From contig CAVYJC010000008.1 in the NCBI GenBank assembly GCA_963768715.1, positions 124,001 to 188,000 of the forward strand: a DNA stretch of 64,000 nucleotides. The letters run 5' to 3'. Positions 53,375 to 61,505 of the stretch are shown here, piece by piece. Position numbers and translations under genes: made by a program. Positions within the stretch are counted from its first letter, which is position 1. Each line of letters opens with the position of its first letter. Below the pieces are notes generated by a model that worked only from the letters and a program-made list of their open reading frames with translations, was not told where the DNA came from and ran no database searches. The DNA is from DATKEJ01 sp963768715. GTDB lineage: Bacteria; Bacteroidota; Rhodothermia; Rhodothermales; DATKEJ01.

Positions 53375-54667
53375 ATGGAAACATTTAATCTGGATCTTAC
53401 GCAACCCATCGGTTCCGGCTTCTCGGGGCTCGACAGCGCGCTGGCCGGGGGTAACGCCCTGCCGGCGTCGTACTACCTGATGCTTTCCGATCTCTCTCCG
53501 GAGCTCGAGGGGGTGCACAGGGTGAAGGAAATGGCGGAGCGAATCAACCGGCTGCCGTTTTCCGATCGCGAGGCGGTCAGAGACATTTTCACGCGCCTTG
53601 CCCGCGAGATGGTGACGCTCGATGCGACGGACATCGACGTCGGGGGGCCGGCGTGCATGGAGCAAGTCTGGTATCGCGTCGACGGCGCAAAGAAGCCGTA
53701 CCCGAATATGGGGCGCTTCACGTACAGCGAAACAGACGCCATCCTCACCACGATGCTGTCCCCGGTGCAGCAGCAGGACCTCTTCAAGAACCTGGCGTTC
53801 GACTTCGGTTACCAGCTCGAAGTCGAAGGACATGATCCACGCCGCTATCGTGCTACGGTCTACTTCGACAACCAGTGGCTGGCCCTCGGCATGAGGATGC
53901 TGGCGCGGAAGGCCTATGAGCTGAAGTCTCTGGGTTTCCACCCGATGATCGAGCGCGGGCTCATGTTCCGACAGGTGAGGGACGGTCTCACCCTGGTTAC
54001 AGGGGTTACCGGTTCCGGTAAGAGTACGACCCTGGACGCGATCGTCGAGGCGAACAACCAGGACGTCGAGGCCCACATTCTCATTATCGCACAGCCGCTC
54101 GAATACATTCATACGTCGAAGAAGTGCGTCATCCGCCACCGCGAGGTCGGCACGGATGTGCCCTCGTTCGTGCAGGGACTCGTGCAGGGACTTCGCCAGG
54201 ACCCCGACATCGTGATCGTGGGGGAGATGCGGGACAAGGAGACGATCTCGACGGCGATGGAAACGGCCGACACCGGTCACAAGGTCTTTTCGACGCTTCA
54301 CACGGGTAGCGCGACCGAGAGCATCGACAGGGTCGTGGCGGAGTACCCGACCGATGAGCAGGAGCGCGTCCGGCACCGTTTGGCCGACGTGCTGCGCTGC
54401 ATCGTTTCGCAGAAGCTGCTTCCGGGGATCGGAGGCGGCCGTGTGCTCGCGAAGGAGGTGATGTGGATGACCTCTTCAGAACGGGCGGCCATCAAGAACG
54501 GCAACACGAACGAGATCTATCAGATGATGTGGGAAGGAGCCAAGTACGGTAAGAACACGCTGGAGCAGGATCTCTTCAGACTCGTGCGCCAGGGTGAAAT
54601 CACGCCGGAAACGGCCCAGAGCTATGCTAATAATAAGCGTCGCTTGATGCAGTTGTTCGAAGGATAG
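53375..54667 (+). CDS. PilT-like second secretion ATPase
   Basis: 430 aa. The N-terminal 90 residues are unusual for PilT (which starts directly with its PAS-like domain). The middle domain has VTLDATDIDVGGPACMEQVW in place of the usual ASDLHL-type strand. Walker A is GVTGSGKST, the Asp box reads IAQPLEYIH (Gln for Glu/Asp), Walker B is IVIVGEMRDKET and the His box FSTLHTGSA. No zinc cysteines and no clear AIRNLIRE retraction motif are seen. It follows pilB by 14 bases. It may drive retraction or be a second assembly motor. Confidence 0.9.
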   Translation: METFNLDLTQPIGSGFSGLDSALAGGNALPASYYLMLSDLSPELEGVHRVKEMAERINRLPFSDREAVRDIFTRLAREMVTLDATDIDVGGPACMEQVWYRVDGAKKPYPNMGRFTYSETDAILTTMLSPVQQQDLFKNLAFDFGYQLEVEGHDPRRYRATVYFDNQWLALGMRMLARKAYELKSLGFHPMIERGLMFRQVRDGLTLVTGVTGSGKSTTLDAIVEANNQDVEAHILIIAQPLEYIHTSKKCVIRHREVGTDVPSFVQGLVQGLRQDPDIVIVGEMRDKETISTAMETADTGHKVFSTLHTGSATESIDRVVAEYPTDEQERVRHRLADVLRCIVSQKLLPGIGGGRVLAKEVMWMTSSERAAIKNGNTNEIYQMMWEGAKYGKNTLEQDLFRLVRQGEITPETAQSYANNKRRLMQLFEG

Positions 54668-54692
54668 CGGTGAAGATAAACGGGAACGGACC

Positions 54693-56453
54693 GTGAAAAA
54701 GCGAGACAAGATAGAATCCCACCTCGGTGTGTTCGCAACGACGAGCAGCGTCACCGGCGTGCTCATGAGGGAAACACAGGCGGGAATCGAGTTGGTGAAC
54801 CGATTCGTCAAGCACCGTCTCAAGGATGACGAGATGGAGGGCTCGCGCTTCAAGAAGGTGCAGTCAGGCATGCGAACCGGTTCGGAGACCGATTTTACGC
54901 TCCAGGTTGCTTCAGCGCCCGGTTCGGAACACTTTATGAATCCCAGCGCGGCCAATGGGGAAGACAGTAATCCCGAAATCGGCACCGTGAACCAGGAGCC
55001 TACGCCGCCGTTCCTGGTCCAAATCAGAGAAATCGTTTCCGACTGCCGTGCGGCGGGATTTTCGGATCCACAGCTTTCATTTGCAGTCGGCTTCCCGGAC
55101 ATAAACTTTGTGGAGATGACGGTCGGCGCCGAGGATCTTGGCTCGGTAAGCACGGAGAAGGGTATTGTAGGTGGCGATCGAAAGCGGCTGCTCAAGCTGC
55201 TCGCGCAGCAATATGCCGAATCATTCGAGACGGAGCGCGTCGATTTTCTCCCGATGAGCCGCAGCTCGAACATGGCGCGCTTTCTCGCCGTCGTGCCCGT
55301 TGCCCGCGAGCCCGTCGTTCCGACCCTGCGCATGATGGCGCTTCAGATGAAGTCGAACATGCCGACCGTGCGATCGATTCGGACCGACGTGACGGTGCTT
55401 TCGGCCCTGATCGCCCAATCAGCCGTGGCCGCAAAGGGACAGCGTACGGCGGTCGTGCGAGTGGGTACGGACGACACGCTCATTCTGCTCTACGACGGCC
55501 CGCAGCTCCAGTATTACGAACGCCTGCGCTCGATCACGACCTACGACTCGCCCGAGAAGGTCTGCAGCCGGATCATGCTCCAGCAGGACGAGAGCAAGAT
55601 CGGCGAGCTCGACAACGTGCTCATCCTGAGTGACGGTCGGGTGACCCAGCTCCAGCAGGCTTTTGAAAGTTTCTATCCCGACGCCGTCGTGGAACCGTTC
55701 CTCAGCGTGCTGGAGGAACATGGTGTACGCGTTCCGGCGGAGGACGGGGGGGCGCTTCGTGCCGGCGTCGTTATGGCGGTCGGAACCGTTCTCATCGAGA
55801 TCAAAGGCTGGACGAAGCCGGGCGACGGAGCCGGCGCGATCAACCTTCTCCCGAGGAAGCTGCTTCCCAAGGAGACCGGGACGCTGGCCGTCGCGTGGCA
55901 CACGTTCGTCATGCTGGCCGTCTTGTTCGGCGTGACGTTTATCGCGGTGACGAGCTATATGGAGAATCAGCGCGACATCGATGCGCGACGACAGGCGCTC
56001 ATGGCGAATCCGCCGGCGGCGCCGATATCGGATCCCGCCGTATTGCAGCATCGGGTCGACAGCCTGCGGCAGGCAAATTTGAGATTGACCCGAAGCCTGC
56101 GCGTGCTCGACTCGCTGCTCGTCGGCAGCGACCGCTGGAGCCGATTCATGGAGCACCTGACGCGTGCGACCAAGGAGACTGGGGTCTGGATCAAGAGGGT
56201 AAACGCCCAAGGAGGACGCGCCACGATCGAGGGCGCCGCACGGACTCGGAGTCGTGTGGCCGATTTTGCGCGCGAGCTCGACGGCTCCCTGAACGGTCTG
56301 GCTTCGCGTGACGTGAAGGATAAGAACAAGGATCTGACGATCTACGAGTTCAAGATGTCGGCCCCGGTGCCGAGCGAATTGCCCAAGGTGGCCGAATACC
56401 TGCGCGAGTCGGCGATCAGCGACCGCCCCTCCCAGAGTCCTACGAATCAGTGA
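54693..56453 (+). CDS. PilM-PilN fusion protein
   Basis: 586 aa, GTG start. Residues 1-380 form a diverged actin-like PilM/GspL cytoplasmic domain (TAVVRVGTDDTLILLYDG; DNVLILSDGRVTQLQQAFE). At 383-387 lies INLLP, the motif at the PilN N-terminus that binds PilM in type IV pili. One membrane helix follows (VAWHTFVMLAVLFGVTFIAV, about 403-422), then a coiled coil and a PilN-like periplasmic domain (GVWIKRVNAQGGRATIEGAA). The layout equals GspL of type II secretion but keeps the PilN motif. It links the ATPase ring to the periplasmic collar. Confidence 0.85.
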   Translation: MKKRDKIESHLGVFATTSSVTGVLMRETQAGIELVNRFVKHRLKDDEMEGSRFKKVQSGMRTGSETDFTLQVASAPGSEHFMNPSAANGEDSNPEIGTVNQEPTPPFLVQIREIVSDCRAAGFSDPQLSFAVGFPDINFVEMTVGAEDLGSVSTEKGIVGGDRKRLLKLLAQQYAESFETERVDFLPMSRSSNMARFLAVVPVAREPVVPTLRMMALQMKSNMPTVRSIRTDVTVLSALIAQSAVAAKGQRTAVVRVGTDDTLILLYDGPQLQYYERLRSITTYDSPEKVCSRIMLQQDESKIGELDNVLILSDGRVTQLQQAFESFYPDAVVEPFLSVLEEHGVRVPAEDGGALRAGVVMAVGTVLIEIKGWTKPGDGAGAINLLPRKLLPKETGTLAVAWHTFVMLAVLFGVTFIAVTSYMENQRDIDARRQALMANPPAAPISDPAVLQHRVDSLRQANLRLTRSLRVLDSLLVGSDRWSRFMEHLTRATKETGVWIKRVNAQGGRATIEGAARTRSRVADFARELDGSLNGLASRDVKDKNKDLTIYEFKMSAPVPSELPKVAEYLRESAISDRPSQSPTNQ

Positions 56454-56462
56454 GATAGATCG

Positions 56463-57416
56463 ATGACGAATTCGATTCTTAATACGCTTATTCTTGTCGT
56501 AATCGCTGCCATCGTGGCGGGCGCCGGCTATTACATGACCGAGGTCACCCAGCCGCGTGAGCTGGAGAAGATCGAGAACCAGGCAAAAGAGGCCCGGCTC
56601 CGCTACGCAAAGGCCGAGCAGCTGCTGGCCGAACAGGCGGCAACCGCGGGTCAGGCGGAGGACATTATTCGCAAGTGGAAGTCGCGCTACAAAGTGATTC
56701 CGCAGACGATGTCGACGCCCGACATCGTGGATTATATCGAGGGACTCACGCGCAACGGGTTTGAGTCTTTCAGTATCTCCCTCTCCGGCACGAACGCGCG
56801 ACAGGGCGTAAGCTGGTATTCCTTCGACATTTCCGGCGTCGCCTACTTTCGGAATTTCTACGAGTTGGTCTGGGCGCTCGAGAACAATCGTGATTTCTAT
56901 CACGTCAAGGACGTGACGGTCTCAGCCACAACGAAGAGGGACGAAAACAAGGAAACCGGGAAGCAGAGGCAGCTCGATCTCGTCAGCTTCTCGATGAAGC
57001 TCGACGCGTTTTTCGCCGGCTCGGAAGGTCTGAGTGCGCCCAACGAGGAGCGCCCGCCGTTTTCTATGTCGCTTCTTCCGGCACGTGACCCTTTAGATAA
57101 TTCGTTCTATCCGGTGGTGCGTACCGACTTGCCGCCCAATGACCGCAATCTTGTCGACGTCGAGAATTCGAAATTGATCTCGATCATTGGGAACAAAGCG
57201 ATCTTCAGCGATGCTGTCGGTACCCGAGAGTTGGTGGAGGGAGACGAGGTGTATCTCGGCCGTATCGTCAAGGTCGACCCGGCTAAGGGAATGGTCCGCG
57301 CGTCGCTCAACCGCGGAGGAATCACGGACCTTGTTGATGTGGAGATCGCGAGAGATGACAACTATTACCGGCAGGGCGCCGGGAAGACGCGCATCGATCC
57401 GATCGAGAACCAGTAA
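56463..57416 (+). CDS. PilO-PilP fusion-like alignment protein
   Basis: 317 aa. An N-terminal membrane helix (TLILVVIAAIVAGAGYYM) is followed by a coiled coil (residues 30-75) and a PilO/GspM-like ferredoxin-type domain (DIVDYIEGLTRNGFESFSIS; AYFRNFYELVWALENNRDFY). After about residue 210 comes a small beta domain like PilP/GspC HR: KLISIIGNKAIFSDAVGTRE, then GDEVYLGRIVKVDPAKGMVR and LNRGGITDLVDVEI. PilP normally is a separate lipoprotein that contacts the secretin; here it appears fused to PilO. The gene starts 9 bases after the PilM-PilN gene. Confidence 0.83.
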   Translation: MTNSILNTLILVVIAAIVAGAGYYMTEVTQPRELEKIENQAKEARLRYAKAEQLLAEQAATAGQAEDIIRKWKSRYKVIPQTMSTPDIVDYIEGLTRNGFESFSISLSGTNARQGVSWYSFDISGVAYFRNFYELVWALENNRDFYHVKDVTVSATTKRDENKETGKQRQLDLVSFSMKLDAFFAGSEGLSAPNEERPPFSMSLLPARDPLDNSFYPVVRTDLPPNDRNLVDVENSKLISIIGNKAIFSDAVGTRELVEGDEVYLGRIVKVDPAKGMVRASLNRGGITDLVDVEIARDDNYYRQGAGKTRIDPIENQ

Positions 57417-57545
57417 GAAGCAACTGGACAAGTACAAGAGCAACTAAACAGGAGGCAAAGCGGAGGTCGGAGGCGGCCGAAGCGCGGAGGGCGCGTCCGT
57501 TTGTGGGCGAGTCAACCATCAACCACGATTATCGGGGAGATCATC

Positions 57546-58988
57546 ATGCAACGTGGAGCAAACCTGAATTGCGCCGTTCGGCACAATGCTACAAACGAGT
57601 TCTGGCGGAGACTGCCGGTGCTGCTTATCGTGCTGGCGGGATTCGCGGCGACGCAGCCCGCGTTTGCCCAGGAGCCGCCGCAGCGTCAGATACGGACGTT
57701 CATTCCGCCCGACCAGATCGTGTCGTTCCTGCCGACGACGCCGTTTGCGACGTTCCTCGATAACATCAATCCGATCTTCGTCCAGGTGACGGGGAAACGG
57801 GTGATCGATCCGGAGAACCGTGAGTTCCAGATCGGCGTCAGCGTGGTCGGGATGCAGTTCTTCGATGCATTCGAGCTCGTGCTCGATGCGCACAACCTGA
57901 CCTACCGCGAAACCGACAGGTACTTCCTGATCGAGAATGCTCCCGAGGAGCAGCCGATGATTCTCGGCGCCGAGCAGCAGAAGAAGGCCGGTGCAACGGG
58001 GCGCGGCGGGACAAGAAGAAGCGACCGCCCAGTCACGAGAAATCGAGATCGAAGCCGTGCTGTTCGAGATCAACCGATCGAAAACGGCCCAGTTGGGGAT
58101 CGACTGGACGCCGTTTCTCGGCCTCCAGGGTCAAGCGCGGTGGTGGTGGTGGCGCTGTTCCAACCGGTACGGCGGGCGACCGTCAGCGCTCGGGCCGAAT
58201 TCTTCATCAAGACGAGAGACCTTTTTAACAACGCCGACGGTTGGCTGGCCGGGCCCGACTACCTCAACGCGAGACAGTTGAACCAGTTTTTCAGATTGAC
58301 GGAGGCAGAGGGCCTGGGGCACACCGTGGCGAGCCCCAAGGTCAGCGTCACGAGTGGGCAGAAAGGTCGCATTCAGATCGGTTCTGACATCCCCGTTCAA
58401 GTACGCGATTTCGCCGGCAACACGATCACGCAGTTCGTTCAGACGGGTATCATCATCGACGTGACCCCGACGTTGATCACGAGTCCCGTCGCCGACACAG
58501 CGGGAGCGCCGACGCTCGACTTTATTCATCTCGACGTGAAGGTCGAACGCAGCCAGGGCCGTCCATCGTTTGGCGGTCTCGCCATTGACCGGAGCACGGC
58601 GGACACGGACGTTCTGCTTCTCGACAAGGAGATGACGGTCATTGGCGGTCTCTACCAGACGGACGAAAGCATCGATCGCGCCGGTATCCCGGTACTGAAG
58701 GATCTGCCGTGGTGGGTCTTCGGGCTCCGCTACATTTTTGGAAAGGAGACCAAGGTCACCACGCGTCGAGAGCTGCTCATCGTGCTGAAGGCACAGCTCC
58801 TCGACTCGCTGCCGCAACGGGCCGAGAGTCCGTTCAAGAATGACCTCCACCTGCGGTCGCGTGAAGACGTGATGGATATCCTTGAACGTTTCGATCCGCG
58901 TCTTCCCGATCAATGGCCGGACGTCTTGCGTCCCGAGACGCTCGACAAGGATGCCAAAATAGATTCCAAAGATGACGGTCAGCAATGA
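57546..58988 (+). CDS. Compact secretin, frame interrupted in the middle
   Basis: About 480 aa from the ATG at 57546 (GGGGAG upstream) with a signal peptide ending AFA-QEPP. An STN/N0-like domain (about 50-140) has FLDNINPIFVQVTGKRVIDP and FDAFELVLDAHNLTYRE. The secretin core starts in another frame (REIEIEAVLFEINRSKTAQL, from about 58035), passes a Gly-rich stretch in a third frame, and returns to the first frame at AEFFIKTRDLFNNADG. Core motifs are EGLGHTVASPKVSVTSGQKG and the signature MTVIGGLYQTDESIDRAGIP. Frame changes near 57998, 58130 and 58185 are likely sequence errors. It forms the outer-membrane channel. Confidence 0.87.
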   Translation: MQRGANLNCAVRHNATNEFWRRLPVLLIVLAGFAATQPAFAQEPPQRQIRTFIPPDQIVSFLPTTPFATFLDNINPIFVQVTGKRVIDPENREFQIGVSVVGMQFFDAFELVLDAHNLTYRETDRYFLIENAPEEQPMILGAEQQKKAGATGRGGTRRSDRPVTRNRDRSRAVRDQPIENGPVGDRLDAVSRPPGSSAVVVVALFQPVRRATVSARAEFFIKTRDLFNNADGWLAGPDYLNARQLNQFFRLTEAEGLGHTVASPKVSVTSGQKGRIQIGSDIPVQVRDFAGNTITQFVQTGIIIDVTPTLITSPVADTAGAPTLDFIHLDVKVERSQGRPSFGGLAIDRSTADTDVLLLDKEMTVIGGLYQTDESIDRAGIPVLKDLPWWVFGLRYIFGKETKVTTRRELLIVLKAQLLDSLPQRAESPFKNDLHLRSREDVMDILERFDPRLPDQWPDVLRPETLDKDAKIDSKDDGQQ

Positions 58989-59022
58989 TCCAGCACCGGT
59001 GAAACGAAAAAGAGAAAGATCG

Positions 59023-60178
59023 ATGACCGCACGAAATAACGTATATGCATCCGCTCTCCGCCGGTACGGGTATGTGGCACTGGCCCTCGCCCTGTTTGCC
59101 GGCGTCGCAGGATGCGATTCGATAAACGATTCGGGCGATGTAACCCTGACCGGAAGCGTCGTGGATTCCGACACCGGAGAACCGGTGAGTGGAGCATTCG
59201 TTCGTTTTGTCCCGCCCAATTTGGAATTGATCGAAACCGATGCCGACGGTCGGTATTCCTACACATTCCACATTGACTCGACAAGTGTAATCCGGGTGTC
59301 GGCTACCAAGGACGGTTTCTTGAGCAGCCCGACGGTTGAAGTGACGGCCGTGGCCGATCGCACGATCGAGGTGCCGAACCTGAAAGTGACGCGCATCGTC
59401 GGCGAGAAAGAATCGGGTATGGCCTCCAACATCCAGTTGTTGTCGGCGGATCCGTCGATCATCGGGATCCGCGAGAGTGGAGCACCCGAGGTGTCGAGGA
59501 TCAAATTCGTCGTTAAAGACAGCTTGGGCGACCCGCTCACGCTCAACAACCAGGCGGACATTGCGTTCACGTTCGGGGATCATCCCAACGGGGGCGAATT
59601 CCTGTACCCGACGACAATGAAGACGGGTGCGAGCGGCCAGGTCGAGGTCAACGTATCGAGCGGATATCTGGCGGGCACGATCCAGGTGATTGCCACCACG
59701 GTCGTAAACAGTCGGACGATCCGGTCGCAGCCCGTCACGCTGGTAGTGCACGGGGGACTCCCGGATCAGGAGCACTTCAGCGTCGGGCCGATACGTTTCA
59801 ATTTCCCGGGCTTGCGGCTCTATGGACTGACGAATACGGTAAGCGTCATCGTCGGCGACAAGTATTCGAACCCGGTGAAGCAGGGAACGAAGGTGTACTT
59901 CAAGATCGACCACGCCGTCATTCAGGGCTCCATCAGTACCGATCAGGACGGCCGTGGAGCCGTGAACGTGATCTCCGCCGAACCGTTGCCGCCCGATGGC
60001 ATAGCTCTCGTCACGGCATCCACGGCCGATGATGCGCAGATACCGGTGTCGGGCCAAACGCCGATGGTGTTCTCCGGATTCCCGGTGGTGTCTGTCACGC
60101 CGACGTATGCGGCTATCGGTCAGGTGTACCAGATGACCGTAACCGACCAGAACGGCAATCCGCTGGTCGGAGGGACGC
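59023..60178 (+). CDS. Ig-like/carboxypeptidase-regulatory-like lipoprotein, main part
   Basis: I start at the ATG at 59023 after AGAGAAAGAT, which avoids overlap with the secretin gene. The lipobox is LFAGVAGCDS (Cys about residue 26). A carboxypeptidase-regulatory-like domain follows (VTLTGSVVDSDTGEPVSGAF), then two or three Ig-like/Big_1-type domains (VVKDSLGDPLTLNNQADIAF; VIVGDKYSNPVKQGTKVYF). It is probably an outer-membrane or periplasmic structural partner of the secretin. The frame breaks at C60178: in the starting frame it continues as Arg-rich text to 60306, in the next frame as a good final domain. Confidence 0.82.
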
Positions 60179-60523
60179 AAGATCACGGTGAAGGCCAACG
60201 GAACGAACGTCCAGGCGACGGGGAATGTCGACGTCGATCTCGACGACACGGTCTTTCTCGGTGGGTTTGGCTACGACAACGTGCTCAGAGGACCCGGCAT
60301 TACTGAATTTACCTTCGTTGTATCTGAAGACGTGCCCGATGTGGGTGAGAATCCGCAGCCGCCGAAACTGGCGTCGATAACAATTAAGGTGACAGGAGAA
60401 AACGGGAATCTGGAGGTTGTCCTGACGCCGACTGGTGAGTCGATCATCAGGTCCGACGGGACGACCTTGGAGGTTCAAGGAAATACGGCGATCTTCAGCG
60501 GGGGAGACGTCGTCTCGAAGTGA
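60179..60523 (+). CDS. Ig-like lipoprotein, C-terminal part after frame break
   Basis: 115 codons continuing the gene at 59023 once the extra C at 60178 is dropped: KITVKANGTNVQATGNVDVD, then DDTVFLGGFGYDNVLRGPGI and SITIKVTGENGNLEVVLTP, ending GGDVVSK. This is another all-beta domain. Joined, the lipoprotein has about 500 residues. The stop overlaps a possible GTG of the SPOR gene. Confidence 0.8.
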   Translation, partial: KITVKANGTNVQATGNVDVDLDDTVFLGGFGYDNVLRGPGITEFTFVVSEDVPDVGENPQPPKLASITIKVTGENGNLEVVLTPTGESIIRSDGTTLEVQGNTAIFSGGDVVSK

Positions 60524-60555
60524 AGAGAACAATGACGAGCGCGGGAGGATTGGTC

Positions 60556-61326
60556 ATGGAACGAGCAACAAAAGAGCATCGATGGCTCGTCGTGCTCGCG
60601 GGTTTCCTGATCTTTGGGATCGGGACGCTCGGAAAGTCGAACATCGCGTCGGCCCAAACTCGCTTGCGCGAGCGCGTCAAGCCGGTCAAGATCGTACAGA
60701 TCTATGGGCGCGACACGCTGGAAGTGGGTGAGGCGGAGACGTATCGGGTGCGCGTTATCGCACCGTACGAGACCGCATATACCTGGCACATCAGTGACGG
60801 TACGGAGCTCGGAGGCAACCCGATCGTTTTTCGGTTCAGTCAGCCCGGGACGTACAAGCTGGTGGCGATTGCTGCGAATCCGACCGGTAAGGACACGGCC
60901 TCGATCGACGTCTTTGTCCGTGGGAAGATGCCGCCGCCTGCACTCGCATCGAACAAGAAGCCGCCTGCTGCAGAGAAATCGGGTCATAAGTCAACGGCGG
61001 CTTCGGCGAAGAGTACCAAGGAAGTCGTGCTGAAAGTGACCGCTCCGTCGACTACCGGATTGAGGGGCAAGGACGAGGCAAGCGGCAATTACACATGGGT
61101 CATTGCCACCTACTTTCAGCGGAAGGATGCCGAGGCCCTGGCCAATGCGTACCGGGCCGTGGGATACCGCGCGAATATCTTTGTCGACACCGGCGGCAAG
61201 GGCAGCACCGTCTTCCGTGTGTGCCTTGGAAGGTTCGATTCAGAGCAGCAGGCCATGCAGGCGAAGAAGGAAGTGATGGACAACGGCGTAGAGAATCCGA
61301 TACTTCATCACACAAAAGGCGCGTGA
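60556..61326 (+). CDS. Exported PKD-like and SPOR domain protein
   Basis: 256 aa from the ATG at 60556, which has GGAGG at the right distance; in-frame starts at 60520 and 60532 are possible. A signal peptide ends near ASA-QTRL. A PKD-like beta domain (about 45-120: DTLEVGEAETYRVRVIAPYE; FRFSQPGTYKLVAIA) precedes a Lys/Ala linker and a C-terminal SPOR domain (NYTWVIATYFQRKDAEALAN; FRVCLGRFDSEQQAMQAKKE). SPOR domains bind denuded peptidoglycan, so this protein may fix the machine to the cell wall. It is the last gene of the pilus-like locus; 179 bases without a gene follow. Confidence 0.88.
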   Translation: MERATKEHRWLVVLAGFLIFGIGTLGKSNIASAQTRLRERVKPVKIVQIYGRDTLEVGEAETYRVRVIAPYETAYTWHISDGTELGGNPIVFRFSQPGTYKLVAIAANPTGKDTASIDVFVRGKMPPPALASNKKPPAAEKSGHKSTAASAKSTKEVVLKVTAPSTTGLRGKDEASGNYTWVIATYFQRKDAEALANAYRAVGYRANIFVDTGGKGSTVFRVCLGRFDSEQQAMQAKKEVMDNGVENPILHHTKGA

Positions 61327-61505
61327 ATGATCTCAATTTGGGGGTATTTGCGCTTATATTTGTAGTCAGGCATAGAAAGGGGGCTTGACTCCGCACCTTG
61401 TGCTGGAGGATTTGGAGGCAGTTGTTTCTTGTGCGGGGGCGGTCCTGCAAGGACATACACAGAGGCAATTAATCAGCGCCCCTCGGGGCGCGTGTCGTCA
61501 AGGCG

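Noticed and set aside
55419..56903. 494-codon minus-strand ORF
   Set aside because: Shadow of the PilM-PilN and PilO-PilP genes caused by high GC codon bias.
58834..60249. 471-codon minus-strand ORF
   Set aside because: Antisense to the secretin end and the Ig-like lipoprotein; rich in Arg/His with no family signature.
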